Shown piece after piece: positions 7,613 to 16,891 of a DNA stretch of 64,000 nt (position 1 is the stretch's first letter; each line of letters begins with the position of its first letter). The stretch comes from Pseudovibrio ascidiaceicola (lineage in GTDB: Bacteria; Pseudomonadota; Alphaproteobacteria; Rhizobiales; Stappiaceae): positions 310,001 through 374,000 of the forward strand of contig NZ_FOSK01000003.1 of the NCBI RefSeq assembly GCF_900114245.1, written 5' to 3'. A model generated the notes under the pieces. The model made no database searches. It was not told the origin of the DNA and saw only the letters and a program-made list of their open reading frames with translations. The position numbers were made by a program, and so were the translations under genes.

Positions 7613-9966
7613 GGCTGCCTCCCCTTCACCGCCATGCGTGCTGTCGAAGCCCAGTTTTTACATATCAATGAAATATCCAACGGTTCCATGCCGGATACAG
7701 CCAGATCCAAACGCAAAGATCCATCTGGCAAAGGCTGAACGTCATCACTCAAGACAAGCTCATTCTCTCTCCTCACCTTCACCCGATAAAGGCTCGAAGA
7801 CAGTCCACGAAACTGGAACTCCCCAGCCCCAAACCCAAATGCACGAAAACCAATACGACAAGGCTGGCGCACCAAATCGGAAACCTGCCATCGGGCTTCC
7901 GTGATGCTGGCGACATGCTCATCGCCTGCGTTATGCGATGAGTTCAGCACAATCTCAGGGACACGAACTGCCGGATCCAGCGAGACATACAACGAGTTTT
8001 GGTGGTGTTTAGAACCAATAACACCTTTGCTCTTCGCTAAATCAATCTGCCATTGTCTTGCATCATCAAAACGAAACGACTGAAGACGCCCCCGGTTCAA
8101 AACAAGCCAGCTGCGATCACTAGTCTGATAGAGTTTCACCCCAAAAAAGCTATTCGCAATCGCTGCATACTGCGAGGCAAAAATGGGCAGATAAGCCCCA
8201 TCACGCGCACGGTCCAAATGCTTCCGAACCGCTCTGAGCGATGCGTCATGTTCCGCAGAATATGTATGGTAATACACATTGTAGGGCCTCAACCGGATCG
8301 GGCTCTCAGTATTATCAACCGTCTGATGTAACTGAGAAAATCCATAGAACGGCCCCGTCCAATCATTCGTATATGTGTTCTCGTTGCTGGAGACAGCATA
8401 GATCTGCCGCTCTGCGCCAACTTGACGGGATAAGGGGGCCACATAACTCAGAGAAGGCCAGTCCCGGTCGAACCGTGTGTCACCGCCATTCATGTTGTAA
8501 ACACCAAGCATGCGTGTATGCGCGAGTGCTTCCTCAAACGGCTGCGTGTCACCAGACCACAAGAACAACTTCGCCTTTTTGCCCTTCGGTGCAAAGCTCT
8601 CAGCCTGAGCAAGAGAACCGCCGATCTCCCCCACAAGCGAAAACGGCTTGCGCATGTAATAGCGAGGCATAGACACATTCTGTGCCAGATAGTTCTTGAA
8701 AGAAGCCTTGCCACTCTCACCAAAGAAACGTCTGGAAAGCCAGCTTACAGGCCCTACGGCAGCTGGCTCTTGCGCAACATTCTTCTCACGAATAAGCGCC
8801 AGCTCTTTTGCACGGTCATAATTCCGATAGAAAGCCCAATGAAACGGATGCGAATGGGTATGGCTGGCCACTTCCACCTGCGGAAGAGCAAACAACTCTC
8901 TGACCAGACCAACGCCACGATCATCGCCTCCCTCACTCCTATCGACATCCGCCGTCACCAAACCATAAGTGACTGGTAAATCAGGATAGGGCTCGATCAG
9001 TTCTCGCAGCATCACTTCGCCGGATAATGCCTTTTGTCCCTGATACTTGGAGGAATAAGAGATGTTGTTCCAACCATCGCCATCAATGTGCGAAAAGTAA
9101 ATTCGGCGCCCCATCAGCGTCGACGTATCCGGAATAGGAAAGCGCTCCTGTTTGAGCGCACGTTGAAGAAATCCAATCGGATCAATCAACCACTTCTGCC
9201 GGTTAAGCACATCGTCTGTGGCAATCGCAAATCCGGGTTGAACATAAGCTCCTCCAGCTCCAATAAACGCCAACTCTGTTCTCTCCGCCGCGACACGCAC
9301 GGGCGGCTGAACGGAAGCAATCGACAGCCCATCTGGGGATATGCGCGTAACCAGTGAGTATCCCGGAAGTATCTTGTAAAAGGGCCGCTCGAAGGCAACC
9401 AGTTCTGAATCCAGACGAAGCTCTGACGAGGCGCTTGTCAGCATCACAAAACCCGTCTCAAACCGAAGCCCCAGATGCCGCAGAAACAGATTCAACGCTG
9501 CTCCATCCTCCTCCAGATCACGAATTCCGGTCTCACCAAACACAAGAAACTGCAGTCCAGAACTCGCCTGCTTATCAGCCCACTCAAAATATAAATCAGG
9601 GTCAACCAATGCACCCTGAAACCAGCTCACAACAGCCGCCGCGTTTTCCGCTTGGCTCACCTTCGGCAAACCCGCATTCACGTCAACATACCGGATCGAA
9701 TAACCAAGATGGTTCAATGGCATCTCAAGGAAATTATGTATTGCCGTTGCAGATGGCTCCGCTTCACGAAGGCTATCGTACAACCCGATAATCTCTCGCT
9801 TCACCAAACCTGCCTGCGAATTATTGATGAAACATACAAAGCAAAACAGCGCAAAACCGTAGAAAATAAGGGCGCGAACCTGCCTAGTAATTCCACCTAA
9901 AAACAATTGCCACTTACCTTCAATATCGAAGGAGTACAAAGAACAATCGTTACGCACTTCACGCAT
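7609..9966 (-). CDS. PelA-like polysaccharide deacetylase domain protein, without the hydrolase domain
   Basis: A 785-residue envelope protein. Near residues 31-52 lies one hydrophobic segment (ALIFYGFALFCFVCFI) that is a signal or anchor. From about residue 288 comes a polysaccharide-deacetylase-like region: HIDGDGW (Asp295 and Asp297) and SHTHSHPF (His369 to His373) match the metal-binding aspartate and HxxxH positions of CE4-type enzymes and of the PelA deacetylase half. The N-terminal hydrolase domain of Pseudomonas PelA is not present; a separate gene at 15202-16101 could supply it. It is divergent from pelDEFG and coupled to the TPR gene. The start is uncertain: ATG 9966 has no good ribosome site. 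Confidence 0.72.
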   Translation of the reverse strand: MREVRNDCSLYSFDIEGKWQLFLGGITRQVRALIFYGFALFCFVCFINNSQAGLVKREIIGLYDSLREAEPSATAIHNFLEMPLNHLGYSIRYVDVNAGLPKVSQAENAAAVVSWFQGALVDPDLYFEWADKQASSGLQFLVFGETGIRDLEEDGAALNLFLRHLGLRFETGFVMLTSASSELRLDSELVAFERPFYKILPGYSLVTRISPDGLSIASVQPPVRVAAERTELAFIGAGGAYVQPGFAIATDDVLNRQKWLIDPIGFLQRALKQERFPIPDTSTLMGRRIYFSHIDGDGWNNISYSSKYQGQKALSGEVMLRELIEPYPDLPVTYGLVTADVDRSEGGDDRGVGLVRELFALPQVEVASHTHSHPFHWAFYRNYDRAKELALIREKNVAQEPAAVGPVSWLSRRFFGESGKASFKNYLAQNVSMPRYYMRKPFSLVGEIGGSLAQAESFAPKGKKAKLFLWSGDTQPFEEALAHTRMLGVYNMNGGDTRFDRDWPSLSYVAPLSRQVGAERQIYAVSSNENTYTNDWTGPFYGFSQLHQTVDNTESPIRLRPYNVYYHTYSAEHDASLRAVRKHLDRARDGAYLPIFASQYAAIANSFFGVKLYQTSDRSWLVLNRGRLQSFRFDDARQWQIDLAKSKGVIGSKHHQNSLYVSLDPAVRVPEIVLNSSHNAGDEHVASITEARWQVSDLVRQPCRIGFRAFGFGAGEFQFRGLSSSLYRVKVRRENELVLSDDVQPLPDGSLRLDLAVSGMEPLDISLICKNWASTARMAVKGRQP

Positions 9967-9978
9967 CCTGAAGACACC

Positions 9979-10007
9979 AATAAGTAATTTAAGACTGTAT
10001 ACTTATT
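9979..10007. promoter_or_regulatory. Inverted repeat in the divergent pel intergenic region
   Basis: Perfect eight-base arms AATAAGTA and TACTTATT are separated by 13 bases, just upstream of the PelA-like start and within the 198-base AT-rich gap that must hold promoters for both pel transcripts. It could be an operator; in such AT-rich DNA chance is also possible. Confidence 0.35.
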
Positions 10008-10164
10008 GCAAACAAATCATTTTATATCCAACCCCGAACTTAATACCCTAACTTTCCATAGAGTTGAATATAAATAAAACAGCAAGTAAATATTCCCGGC
10101 CATAAACAAAGATTTTAAACACAATCTATACTGATATTTTTGACAATAGGACTATTTATTCGTG

Positions 10165-11238
10165 ATGTATTCGGATCAGTATTTTTCAAGTAACACTGGA
10201 CATCATAAAAAGAAGAAAACAAAACGTGCACCCGAGAAGCGATACCACGTCTTGGAAGTCTTCCTGCTGTTCCTCCCCTTCCCGGTACTGTCCACGCTGC
10301 ATGCCGAACTCTCACTCTGGAGCCTCTCACCGAGCCCTGTATGGATCCCGATACTTATTGCCAGCTCCATTCTCGGAACCCGTTCCGGAATTCTTGCAGT
10401 TCTGACAGCACTTGCAGTCACTCTTTGGTACATCCCACCACAAACTATGGGCGGGCAAGGCTTCTTTCAGTACTTCACAAATACAGGTTTGGAACCAACC
10501 CTCTGGCTTCTGACAGCTATTATCTTCGGGGAGTTCAGGACATCGCTGCTTCGCAAAAATCAAAGGCTCCAAAGCCAGTTGGCCCATGCCCTGGGACAAC
10601 GAGACACAATCTCTGATTACTGCACCACACTCACGCTTGAAGCCGAAAACCTGCAAAGTCGTATTGCTTCGATGGAAACCACAAGCCCGGTGAGCGTGTG
10701 CAGGGCAATTGACGAGCTGAGCACTCTGGATATTCAAAGCAACACCAAACAGCTGGACAACATTCTCGCCAACTTGATCGGCACGACCAGATACAGCCTC
10801 TTCAAGTACTCAAATGAGCGCCTCGGTCTTATTCATTCTAACATCACGACATTATCTGAGCTGAAACCTTCGCGTGAGCAGCAAGAACAAGCATGGCTGA
10901 TCCACCATCCGGACACCGCTAAACCAACCTCTTCGGCCAATGATAAAAGACTGATCAGGTCTCACACACCCAAAGGGAGTCTGATGTTTCTATTTGGAAC
11001 TCCAAGCTCAAACAGCACACAGACGGACACCAGGACACCACAAGGAGCAATCATCTTCCATCAACTGGAAGCACACCTCCTCGAAGAAGACTCCACTGTC
11101 CTGTTAGAAGCCATCAGCAGCGCACTCTCAAATAACCTCCTTCACCACAACATAACACCAGCACCAGATAACCTCGTCGCCTTCTATTCAATCAACGCTC
11201 CCCAAACGAGCAACAGGTTCGACAACTCGGTGATCTAG
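10165..11238 (+). CDS. pelD: PelD-like protein lacking the c-di-GMP-binding GGDEF-type domain
   Basis: A 357-residue inner-membrane protein, first gene of pelDEFG. After a basic start come about four hydrophobic segments (residues 28-130, for example VFLLFLPFPVLSTL, ILIASSILGT and LAVLTALAVTLWYI), a coiled coil (about 130-170) and a GAF-like domain to about residue 340. Pseudomonas PelD is about 455 residues because a degenerate GGDEF domain with a c-di-GMP-binding I-site follows the GAF domain. Here the protein ends after GAF, and pelE begins one base past the stop, so there is no room for that domain. Identification rests on topology, on the neighbours pelEFG and on general resemblance. Confidence 0.75.
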   Translation: MYSDQYFSSNTGHHKKKKTKRAPEKRYHVLEVFLLFLPFPVLSTLHAELSLWSLSPSPVWIPILIASSILGTRSGILAVLTALAVTLWYIPPQTMGGQGFFQYFTNTGLEPTLWLLTAIIFGEFRTSLLRKNQRLQSQLAHALGQRDTISDYCTTLTLEAENLQSRIASMETTSPVSVCRAIDELSTLDIQSNTKQLDNILANLIGTTRYSLFKYSNERLGLIHSNITTLSELKPSREQQEQAWLIHHPDTAKPTSSANDKRLIRSHTPKGSLMFLFGTPSSNSTQTDTRTPQGAIIFHQLEAHLLEEDSTVLLEAISSALSNNLLHHNITPAPDNLVAFYSINAPQTSNRFDNSVI

Positions 11239-11239
11239 T

Positions 11240-12223
11240 ATGGTTCAGGATACGTTGCTCGATACACCAACCACCAAGCAACCTTTCAGCCTCTCAATAA
11301 TCGTGCTGCCGGTTGTCGTCGTAACCGCAACGATTATCGAGGCTTGGTTCGTCTCGCAGATCAGCCAAAAGTCCGAGGTAATCGGGCCTGCTGTTGCGTT
11401 TCATTGCCTGTCGGTAATGCTCTGCCTTCTGCTCATGAGAAACATACACAGCATCGGATTTGCGCTTTTTGATTATGGCATCTTTCTCTTCGCATTGTTT
11501 GGCCCCTTTGGAGGATTGCTAGCTTCTGTCCTGATGCAATTGGATGGCAGAAGACAAACCGCCAAGCTTGCCAGATGGCACACAACTCTTGTGCTTGAGG
11601 ATGCGCCAACCAGACAAGCCGACGTTTTCAGCAAGATCATAAGCAACCGGTCGCTGGACATGACAAATGGCTCACCAAAGCCATTCCAGAAGATCTTTGC
11701 GTCAGGAAACACTCAGGATATCAAAAGAGCTCTTTCCATAATTACGCTCAAATACAAGCCCGAGTTGCTGGAGTTCCTTCAGGCCGCACTCAAAAACGAC
11801 AAGCCAGAGATCCGCGTTCAGGCAGCCGCTGTTTACACCAAACTCAAGCAACGCTTTCAAAACGATATCTCAGAGATCGTCACACTCCCTGCTGAAGCAT
11901 CAACAGAGCAACGACGTGACGCAATCACACGTTTACAGGCTGCAGCTCTCTCTCAACTCATCGACATATCCCAGCGAGAGCAAGTGACATCCACGCTGCG
12001 CAAGTTCCTGAAAACGGATGTACGCCCCGAAGCTGAGAAAGCTCTAACCCTCTTGCGTGCAGACCGGCTCATTCAAAAAGAAGCTCTCAAAGAAGCACAG
12101 CTTTGCCTGAAGCAGTTAACGCGCGTCAAAGATCTGGAAGCCTGTGCAATGAACCAGCGAATAAAAACAAGGCTTGAACGAAGAGCAGTTCTGCCCGCGC
12201 ACGAAAAGGCCTTGGTCAACTGA
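11240..12223 (+). CDS. pelE: PelE-like inner-membrane protein
   Basis: A 327-residue protein with two or three N-terminal membrane segments (LSIIVLPVVVVTATIIEAW, AFHCLSVMLCLLLM, FGPFGGLLASVL) followed by a cytoplasmic all-helical region with TPR-like character (LEFLQAALKNDKPEIRVQAAAVYTKL among others). This matches PelE, the PelD partner in the synthase complex at the inner membrane. It starts one base after the pelD stop and ends 13 bases before the pelF ATG, so the genes form an operon. Sequence identity to characterised PelE proteins is low by eye, so position and architecture carry most of the weight. Confidence 0.75.
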   Translation: MVQDTLLDTPTTKQPFSLSIIVLPVVVVTATIIEAWFVSQISQKSEVIGPAVAFHCLSVMLCLLLMRNIHSIGFALFDYGIFLFALFGPFGGLLASVLMQLDGRRQTAKLARWHTTLVLEDAPTRQADVFSKIISNRSLDMTNGSPKPFQKIFASGNTQDIKRALSIITLKYKPELLEFLQAALKNDKPEIRVQAAAVYTKLKQRFQNDISEIVTLPAEASTEQRRDAITRLQAAALSQLIDISQREQVTSTLRKFLKTDVRPEAEKALTLLRADRLIQKEALKEAQLCLKQLTRVKDLEACAMNQRIKTRLERRAVLPAHEKALVN

Positions 12224-12236
12224 GAGAGTGAGTAGT

Positions 12237-13748
12237 ATGCGTTCTTCGTCAACAACAGACGTCTGCATAATCGTTGAGGGCTGCTACCCTTATGTTGCGG
12301 GAGGCGTATCCTCCTGGATCAATTGGCTTGTCTCAGGCCTGCCAGATCTCACCTTCTCTGTTGTTGCGGTTCTCTCCAGCTCACAAAACGGTACACCCAA
12401 ATACAAATTACCCCCAAATGTGAAGCACTATCAGGAACTTGCTCTCTTCGATATCCATGATCCAGCACCCGCACCAGATTACAGTTCATCCAGCACACAA
12501 GGCATCTCAAGAGAGCTTCGCGCCTTCCTGAAAAACGGCAGCAAAGCCCGCTTGTATAATCTTGATCGTCTCGTAAACTCCACAAAGCACCCCTGGTCCA
12601 TAAACCAGCTGACAAACTCAGATCTCACATGGAACGTCATCTGCCAGATGTACGAGGAGATCCTGCCAGAGACCTCATTCCATCACTTCTTCTGGGCTTG
12701 GTACACACTATTCGGCGGCTTGTTCGCAATCCTCAAAGCCCCCATGCCTCAAGCCAAGGTCTACCACACCATTTCAACGGGATACGCAGGCCTCTTTGCA
12801 GCAAGAGCAGCTTTAAGCACACATGCACCGGCAATCATCACCGAGCACGGCATCTACACCAACGAACGCCGCATTGAGATCCTGCTTGCCGACTGGATCG
12901 AAGACAGCATCAATAAAGGGTTTTCGCTGGATGACCCTCGCCTCGACCTGCGTGATCTCTGGATCTCGGCCTTCGAAGCATTTGCAAGATGTTGCTACAA
13001 CAGCTGTTCAGACATCACCACACTATACAAAGACAACCAGCTGATGCAGCTGTCTCAGGGAGCTTGCCAAAGCAAAGTGCAAGTCATCCCCAACGGGATC
13101 AACCTCAACAAATTCAAGGCCATACAAGCGGGCTACAACAACCACCAACCAACCGTAGCGCTCATTGGGCGCGTGGTCGCAATTAAAGACGTTAAAAGCT
13201 TCATTCATGCGGTTGGCTTGTTGAGAAATGAACTACCTGATGTGACTGCACTCATCTTGGGCCCAACAGACGAAGAGCCCACCTACTTCGAGGAATGTCA
13301 GAAGCTTACAACGCAGCTGAACCTAGAAGAAACAATCACATTCACAGGTCCGGTCAACGTCGCCGAGTACCTACCTTCCATCGACCTCGTCGCACTCACC
13401 AGTTTGAGCGAAGCCCAACCCCTCGTCCTTCTAGAGGCAGGAGCCGCTGGAATTCCCTGTGTCGCAACAGATGTTGGCTCATGCAGAGAGGTTCTGGAGG
13501 GGCGAGCAGATGATCCCCACCCACTCGGATCCGGCGGCATCATCACAGAGCTCGTGTCCCCATCCGCAACAGCACAAGCCATGGCCAAACTACTCCGAGA
13601 CGATGAGCTTCGCCAGCAATACGGAGCCCAGCTGCGGCAACGCATAGAACGTGATTACAACGAGCAGCAAGCACTCAAATCCTACAGAGACTTGTATGAG
13701 CGAAACTTCGAAACACAGCACCCAAAAGCAAAGCGCTTGCTTGCATAA
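12237..13748 (+). CDS. pelF: PelF-type GT4 glycosyltransferase
   Basis: A 503-residue cytosolic glycosyltransferase, almost the same length as Pseudomonas PelF (about 507), which polymerises the UDP-sugar donor into Pel. The start MRSSSTTDVCIIVEG then CYPYVAGGVSSWI is the family N-terminus. The second Rossmann half shows VIPNGINLNKF, ALIGRVVAIKDVKSFI and SEAQPLVLLEAGAAGIPCV with the E-x7-E pair that binds the nucleotide. ATG 12237 is chosen: the upstream frame runs into pelE and lacks a ribosome site, while GAGAGAGTGAG precedes this ATG. It is the best-conserved and most secure Pel gene here. Confidence 0.9.
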   Translation: MRSSSTTDVCIIVEGCYPYVAGGVSSWINWLVSGLPDLTFSVVAVLSSSQNGTPKYKLPPNVKHYQELALFDIHDPAPAPDYSSSSTQGISRELRAFLKNGSKARLYNLDRLVNSTKHPWSINQLTNSDLTWNVICQMYEEILPETSFHHFFWAWYTLFGGLFAILKAPMPQAKVYHTISTGYAGLFAARAALSTHAPAIITEHGIYTNERRIEILLADWIEDSINKGFSLDDPRLDLRDLWISAFEAFARCCYNSCSDITTLYKDNQLMQLSQGACQSKVQVIPNGINLNKFKAIQAGYNNHQPTVALIGRVVAIKDVKSFIHAVGLLRNELPDVTALILGPTDEEPTYFEECQKLTTQLNLEETITFTGPVNVAEYLPSIDLVALTSLSEAQPLVLLEAGAAGIPCVATDVGSCREVLEGRADDPHPLGSGGIITELVSPSATAQAMAKLLRDDELRQQYGAQLRQRIERDYNEQQALKSYRDLYERNFETQHPKAKRLLA

Positions 13749-13783
13749 AACTTAAGATCATATCACGGAACCGGAGACTTTGA

Positions 13784-15205
13784 ATGGCAGGCATCGGCTT
13801 TGAGCTGCAACGTCTAACTCACAAAGGCGATCTGTCGTCTCATGTACGGGCTGTCTTCCACGCAAGCATGGTCATCGCAGGCCCTTGGCTCATGTTCATC
13901 CTTTGTGTCTTGTTCATCTCACTTCTCACTGAACAGAAACTAGGTTTGCCGCTGCTCACCGGCTTCAGAACAAAACTGATTTACATCCTCGGCCTATCGC
14001 TTCTCACAAGCGCACCCGTCTTGATCATCGCCATAAGGATGGCCTCAGACTCCATATATTTCAGAAAATTCCATCTTATTCCGCAAATCTATTTAGGCGC
14101 GCTCTATGTCTGCGCGTTGGTGACTGCAATTGTCAGTGCACCAATCCTGATAATGCTCCTGAATGTCCCCCTTCATGACGTGATATGCATCATCATTTCC
14201 TGTGTGATCGCCAGCCTGCTCTGGATTGCCCTTGGCTTTAGTTCAAGCTTGCAAAGCTACAGAAGCGTCAGCCTCTCTTTTGCAACTGGTTTACTTCTGA
14301 CAACCGGGCTCATCATTTACAGCACAGTACATAATCCCAGCGAGTTTCATTTGTTGAGCGCCTTCAGTCTGGGTTTCCTGCTGTGCTTTCTCTGGCTTTC
14401 AATCGAAGTCCTCTTCACCTTCCCCACATCGCACTATGCTTTCAAAGCAACGCTGACATACGTTGCAGGGGCCATGAAGCGTTACTGGCCCCTCGCACTG
14501 GCCGCAATATTCAACATCAGTGCCCTATGGGTCGACAAGGTCATCATCTGGCAAAGTGCAGAGGGCCAGCTTCTGCCCAGCGGCCTGCGGCATGCCCCCG
14601 CCTATGACAGCTCAATATTCATAGCCCAGCTTCTTTTAATCCCGCCATTGGCGCTGTTTCTGATTGAAGCCGAAACCAACTTCTTTCGAAACTTCAGATC
14701 CTACATCCAAACAATCACGGGACATGGCACCCTCGTCGAGATCCGCGAGAAATCAGAAAACCTGAAAACAGAAGCGATCTATACATTGGGACGCATCACT
14801 CTAATCCAGCTAGCGCTGTGTGCACTGCTAGTCTTGTTCTCGCCAATGGTGGTCGAATATCTGAATTTTGAATACCGACAAGCTGCGATTATCCGAATTG
14901 CGGCAATCAGTGTGCTCTTTCAATTCCTGTTTTTCGCAGCGTCAACAACACTCATTTTCATCAATAAAAACATGGAGAATATGCTGCTGCAGCTCGCATT
15001 TTTATTGCTCAACGCCAGCTGTACCTACACAACCTTGTTTCTTCCTCGGGAATATCTTGGCTTCGGCTACTTTGTCGCCTGCCTGACCGCAAGTTTCCTC
15101 GCTGTGGCGACATTGCAAAATGCCTTCAGAAAGCTGGACCAGCACATCTTCTTTCAGGCACGGCTCTCCTTGAGACCCAACACCTGGTACGAAGCTCTTC
15201 GTTAA
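13784..15205 (+). CDS. pelG: PelG-like polytopic membrane transporter
   Basis: A 473-residue protein with about twelve hydrophobic segments (for example MVIAGPWLMFILCVLFISLL, LIYILGLSLLTSAPVLIIAI and LLFQFLFFAAST-like stretches near the C-terminus). It begins MAGIGFELQRL, typical of PelG, which forms the inner-membrane export channel of the Pel synthase with PelD, PelE and PelF. A good ribosome site (GGAGACTTTGA) precedes the ATG 35 bases after pelF. Its TAA overlaps the stop of the convergent hydrolase gene by four bases, so the two transcripts must overlap at their 3' ends. Confidence 0.88.
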   Translation: MAGIGFELQRLTHKGDLSSHVRAVFHASMVIAGPWLMFILCVLFISLLTEQKLGLPLLTGFRTKLIYILGLSLLTSAPVLIIAIRMASDSIYFRKFHLIPQIYLGALYVCALVTAIVSAPILIMLLNVPLHDVICIIISCVIASLLWIALGFSSSLQSYRSVSLSFATGLLLTTGLIIYSTVHNPSEFHLLSAFSLGFLLCFLWLSIEVLFTFPTSHYAFKATLTYVAGAMKRYWPLALAAIFNISALWVDKVIIWQSAEGQLLPSGLRHAPAYDSSIFIAQLLLIPPLALFLIEAETNFFRNFRSYIQTITGHGTLVEIREKSENLKTEAIYTLGRITLIQLALCALLVLFSPMVVEYLNFEYRQAAIIRIAAISVLFQFLFFAASTTLIFINKNMENMLLQLAFLLLNASCTYTTLFLPREYLGFGYFVACLTASFLAVATLQNAFRKLDQHIFFQARLSLRPNTWYEALR

Positions 15206-16101
15206 AAGGCGACCAACGTATCCAAAGGCCTGCGGGTAAAGAGAGAGATCACACCCAACTCATCAAGTTCTTCGCGCGCGCGCCTGCGCTTGTCTCCATC
15301 CTCCAGGTACTCGATTACGAAGACAGACAAGCCATCCCTGCGCGCTTCAGCTAAAAAGCCCCAACTCCAATCAATCAGTTGAGGGCTATTACGGGCTCCA
15401 TCTTTATAGGCCCCATAAAGCAAATCTTCCTTGCTGATCCCGTCAATCTCATCGCGATACTCTGGAAACCTCAGCAACTCTTCCCCATTCTGAGCAACGA
15501 TAATAAACCCGGGCTCTTGCGCTTTCGCCAGCCTGGAAACTTTGCCAACAAACTTCGCCATTCTGGCCTGCGCTAGATCACGCTCATCATACCGCTGGAA
15601 AACATCAACACCGTCCAGATATACACCATCATATCCGGCGGAAATGATGTGCTTGAGATAGGCCATGATGAGGCCTTGCCATTCTGGTTGCCAGAATTTG
15701 ACGGTGTAATTACCGGGCCAATTGGGGTTTTCATCACCAAGCCATTCGGGAGGGCTCTCCTGCCAGGTATCTTTCCAGTAATCCCGATAATCCTCTGCTT
15801 CACCTATGCTGAGATAAGCAAGCACACGACGTCTCGAACCATCCGGTTTTTCTTTGGCCTTTGCAATTTCATAACTGGAAAACCGACCCTGCGCAGTGCC
15901 GTCCTTGGAGTAATCAATCACCACAAGATCAAGATCTGATCTATGAATTTTTTTGATCTCAATATCCTGCAGTTGGACGCCCCAGCGAGAAACATCATTC
16001 AACGGCGCTTGCATCTCTTCCACCTTGTCGCTGGAGCAACTCAAAAGCAATAAAGCAGGAGACAAAGCAACAACAGCGAGGACAAACCTGAGGTACAACA
16101 T
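15202..16101 (-). CDS. GH114-like secreted lipoprotein hydrolase, candidate Pel hydrolase
   Basis: A 299-residue lipoprotein. The start MLYLRFVLAVVALSPALLLL ends in a lipobox (LLSC) at residue 22, and ATG 16101 has GGAG nine bases upstream, so I prefer it to the longer frame. The body matches the TM1410/GH114 alpha-1,4-polygalactosaminidase fold: VVIDYSKDG, VLAYLSIGEAEDYRDYW, YDGVYLDGVDVF with catalytic-site acidic residues, and IVAQNGEELL. The N-terminal hydrolase half of Pseudomonas PelA belongs to a related TIM-barrel group. Its position beside pelG and its absence from the PelA-like gene suggest that PelA is split in this organism. Activity on Pel is inference. Confidence 0.8.
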   Translation of the reverse strand: MLYLRFVLAVVALSPALLLLSCSSDKVEEMQAPLNDVSRWGVQLQDIEIKKIHRSDLDLVVIDYSKDGTAQGRFSSYEIAKAKEKPDGSRRRVLAYLSIGEAEDYRDYWKDTWQESPPEWLGDENPNWPGNYTVKFWQPEWQGLIMAYLKHIISAGYDGVYLDGVDVFQRYDERDLAQARMAKFVGKVSRLAKAQEPGFIIVAQNGEELLRFPEYRDEIDGISKEDLLYGAYKDGARNSPQLIDWSWGFLAEARRDGLSVFVIEYLEDGDKRRRAREELDELGVISLFTRRPLDTLVAF

Positions 16102-16234
16102 CGGCGCTCCATGCAACAGGCCCCACACCATATGCGCAGACAAAACACAACGCTATGCCTATTCTTTCTTATGAAAATTTCTCAGGTCAACTCACCCAAA
16201 AGCAGCTCAGAACAACTACAGCCACAACATCACA

Positions 16235-16891
16235 TCATATCCCGAAGAGTGGCTGCAGAAGTTTGGGAAAGAAGCCTTTGAAGTCCAACGGTGCGTCAGT
16301 CACAGCAAGGCAGATGCAATCTTCTTCTGTATCTGCGATTGGCTGATGATGTACATGCTCGTCTGCTTCCTGAACATCGCCAATCTTATAGCGTCCGGTT
16401 TCATCGCTAAAGGACCCTTGCAACACCAACGTCATTTCTGATCCGTGGTGTGAATGCTCAGGTGTGACGAAACCCGGAGACAGTTTCAACAAGCGAGCAC
16501 TCTCGCCTTCGCTTGACTTGATCGGCAAGATGAACTGTCTGATTCCCGGGCCAACCATCTTCCATTTGATACCGTTATAGCCGTGCCCCAGCACATCCCA
16601 AAGCGCCGATGGCACGCCCTTCTCGGGCTTGGGCTCGGCCAGATATGCGCCCGCAGATAGGGTTGGTTCATTTTCAACTCGGGCCATCAAAAGATCGAAC
16701 ATATCATCAGAAGGTTTTTGCTGTTCACTCGTTTGAAGCATCGCGCCTGCAAGGACTTCAGCTTCAGCTAAGCGGGCCTTGCATCCTTGGCAAAGCTCCA
16801 GATGACAGGAGACGAGCAAGGCATGTCCTGCAGGCAAAGACCCTGTCGCATAAGCCCATACGATTTCATCGCTAAGGTGATGGTTGATCAT
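16235..16891 (-). CDS. chrR: ChrR-type zinc anti-sigma factor with cupin domain
   Basis: A 218-residue cytoplasmic anti-sigma factor. The N-terminal 90 residues hold the zinc-binding anti-sigma domain, with His3/His4 and CHLELCQGC (the HxxxCxxC zinc motif, His31-Cys35-Cys38). The C-terminal half is a cupin, with EHSHHGSEMTLVLQGSF as its metal-binding motif. In Rhodobacter sphaeroides ChrR holds sigma-E inactive until singlet oxygen or organic peroxide triggers its loss. Its ATG overlaps the rpoE stop by four bases, as in other rpoE-chrR pairs. The region from 16102 to 16234 separates it from the pel hydrolase, which is transcribed in the same direction. Confidence 0.93.
   Translation of the reverse strand: MINHHLSDEIVWAYATGSLPAGHALLVSCHLELCQGCKARLAEAEVLAGAMLQTSEQQKPSDDMFDLLMARVENEPTLSAGAYLAEPKPEKGVPSALWDVLGHGYNGIKWKMVGPGIRQFILPIKSSEGESARLLKLSPGFVTPEHSHHGSEMTLVLQGSFSDETGRYKIGDVQEADEHVHHQPIADTEEDCICLAVTDAPLDFKGFFPKLLQPLFGI

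Noticed and set aside
11100-11240. A frameshift hiding the missing GGDEF part of pelD
   Set aside because: The pelE start follows one base after the stop and its frame is intact, so there is no sequence left for such a domain.
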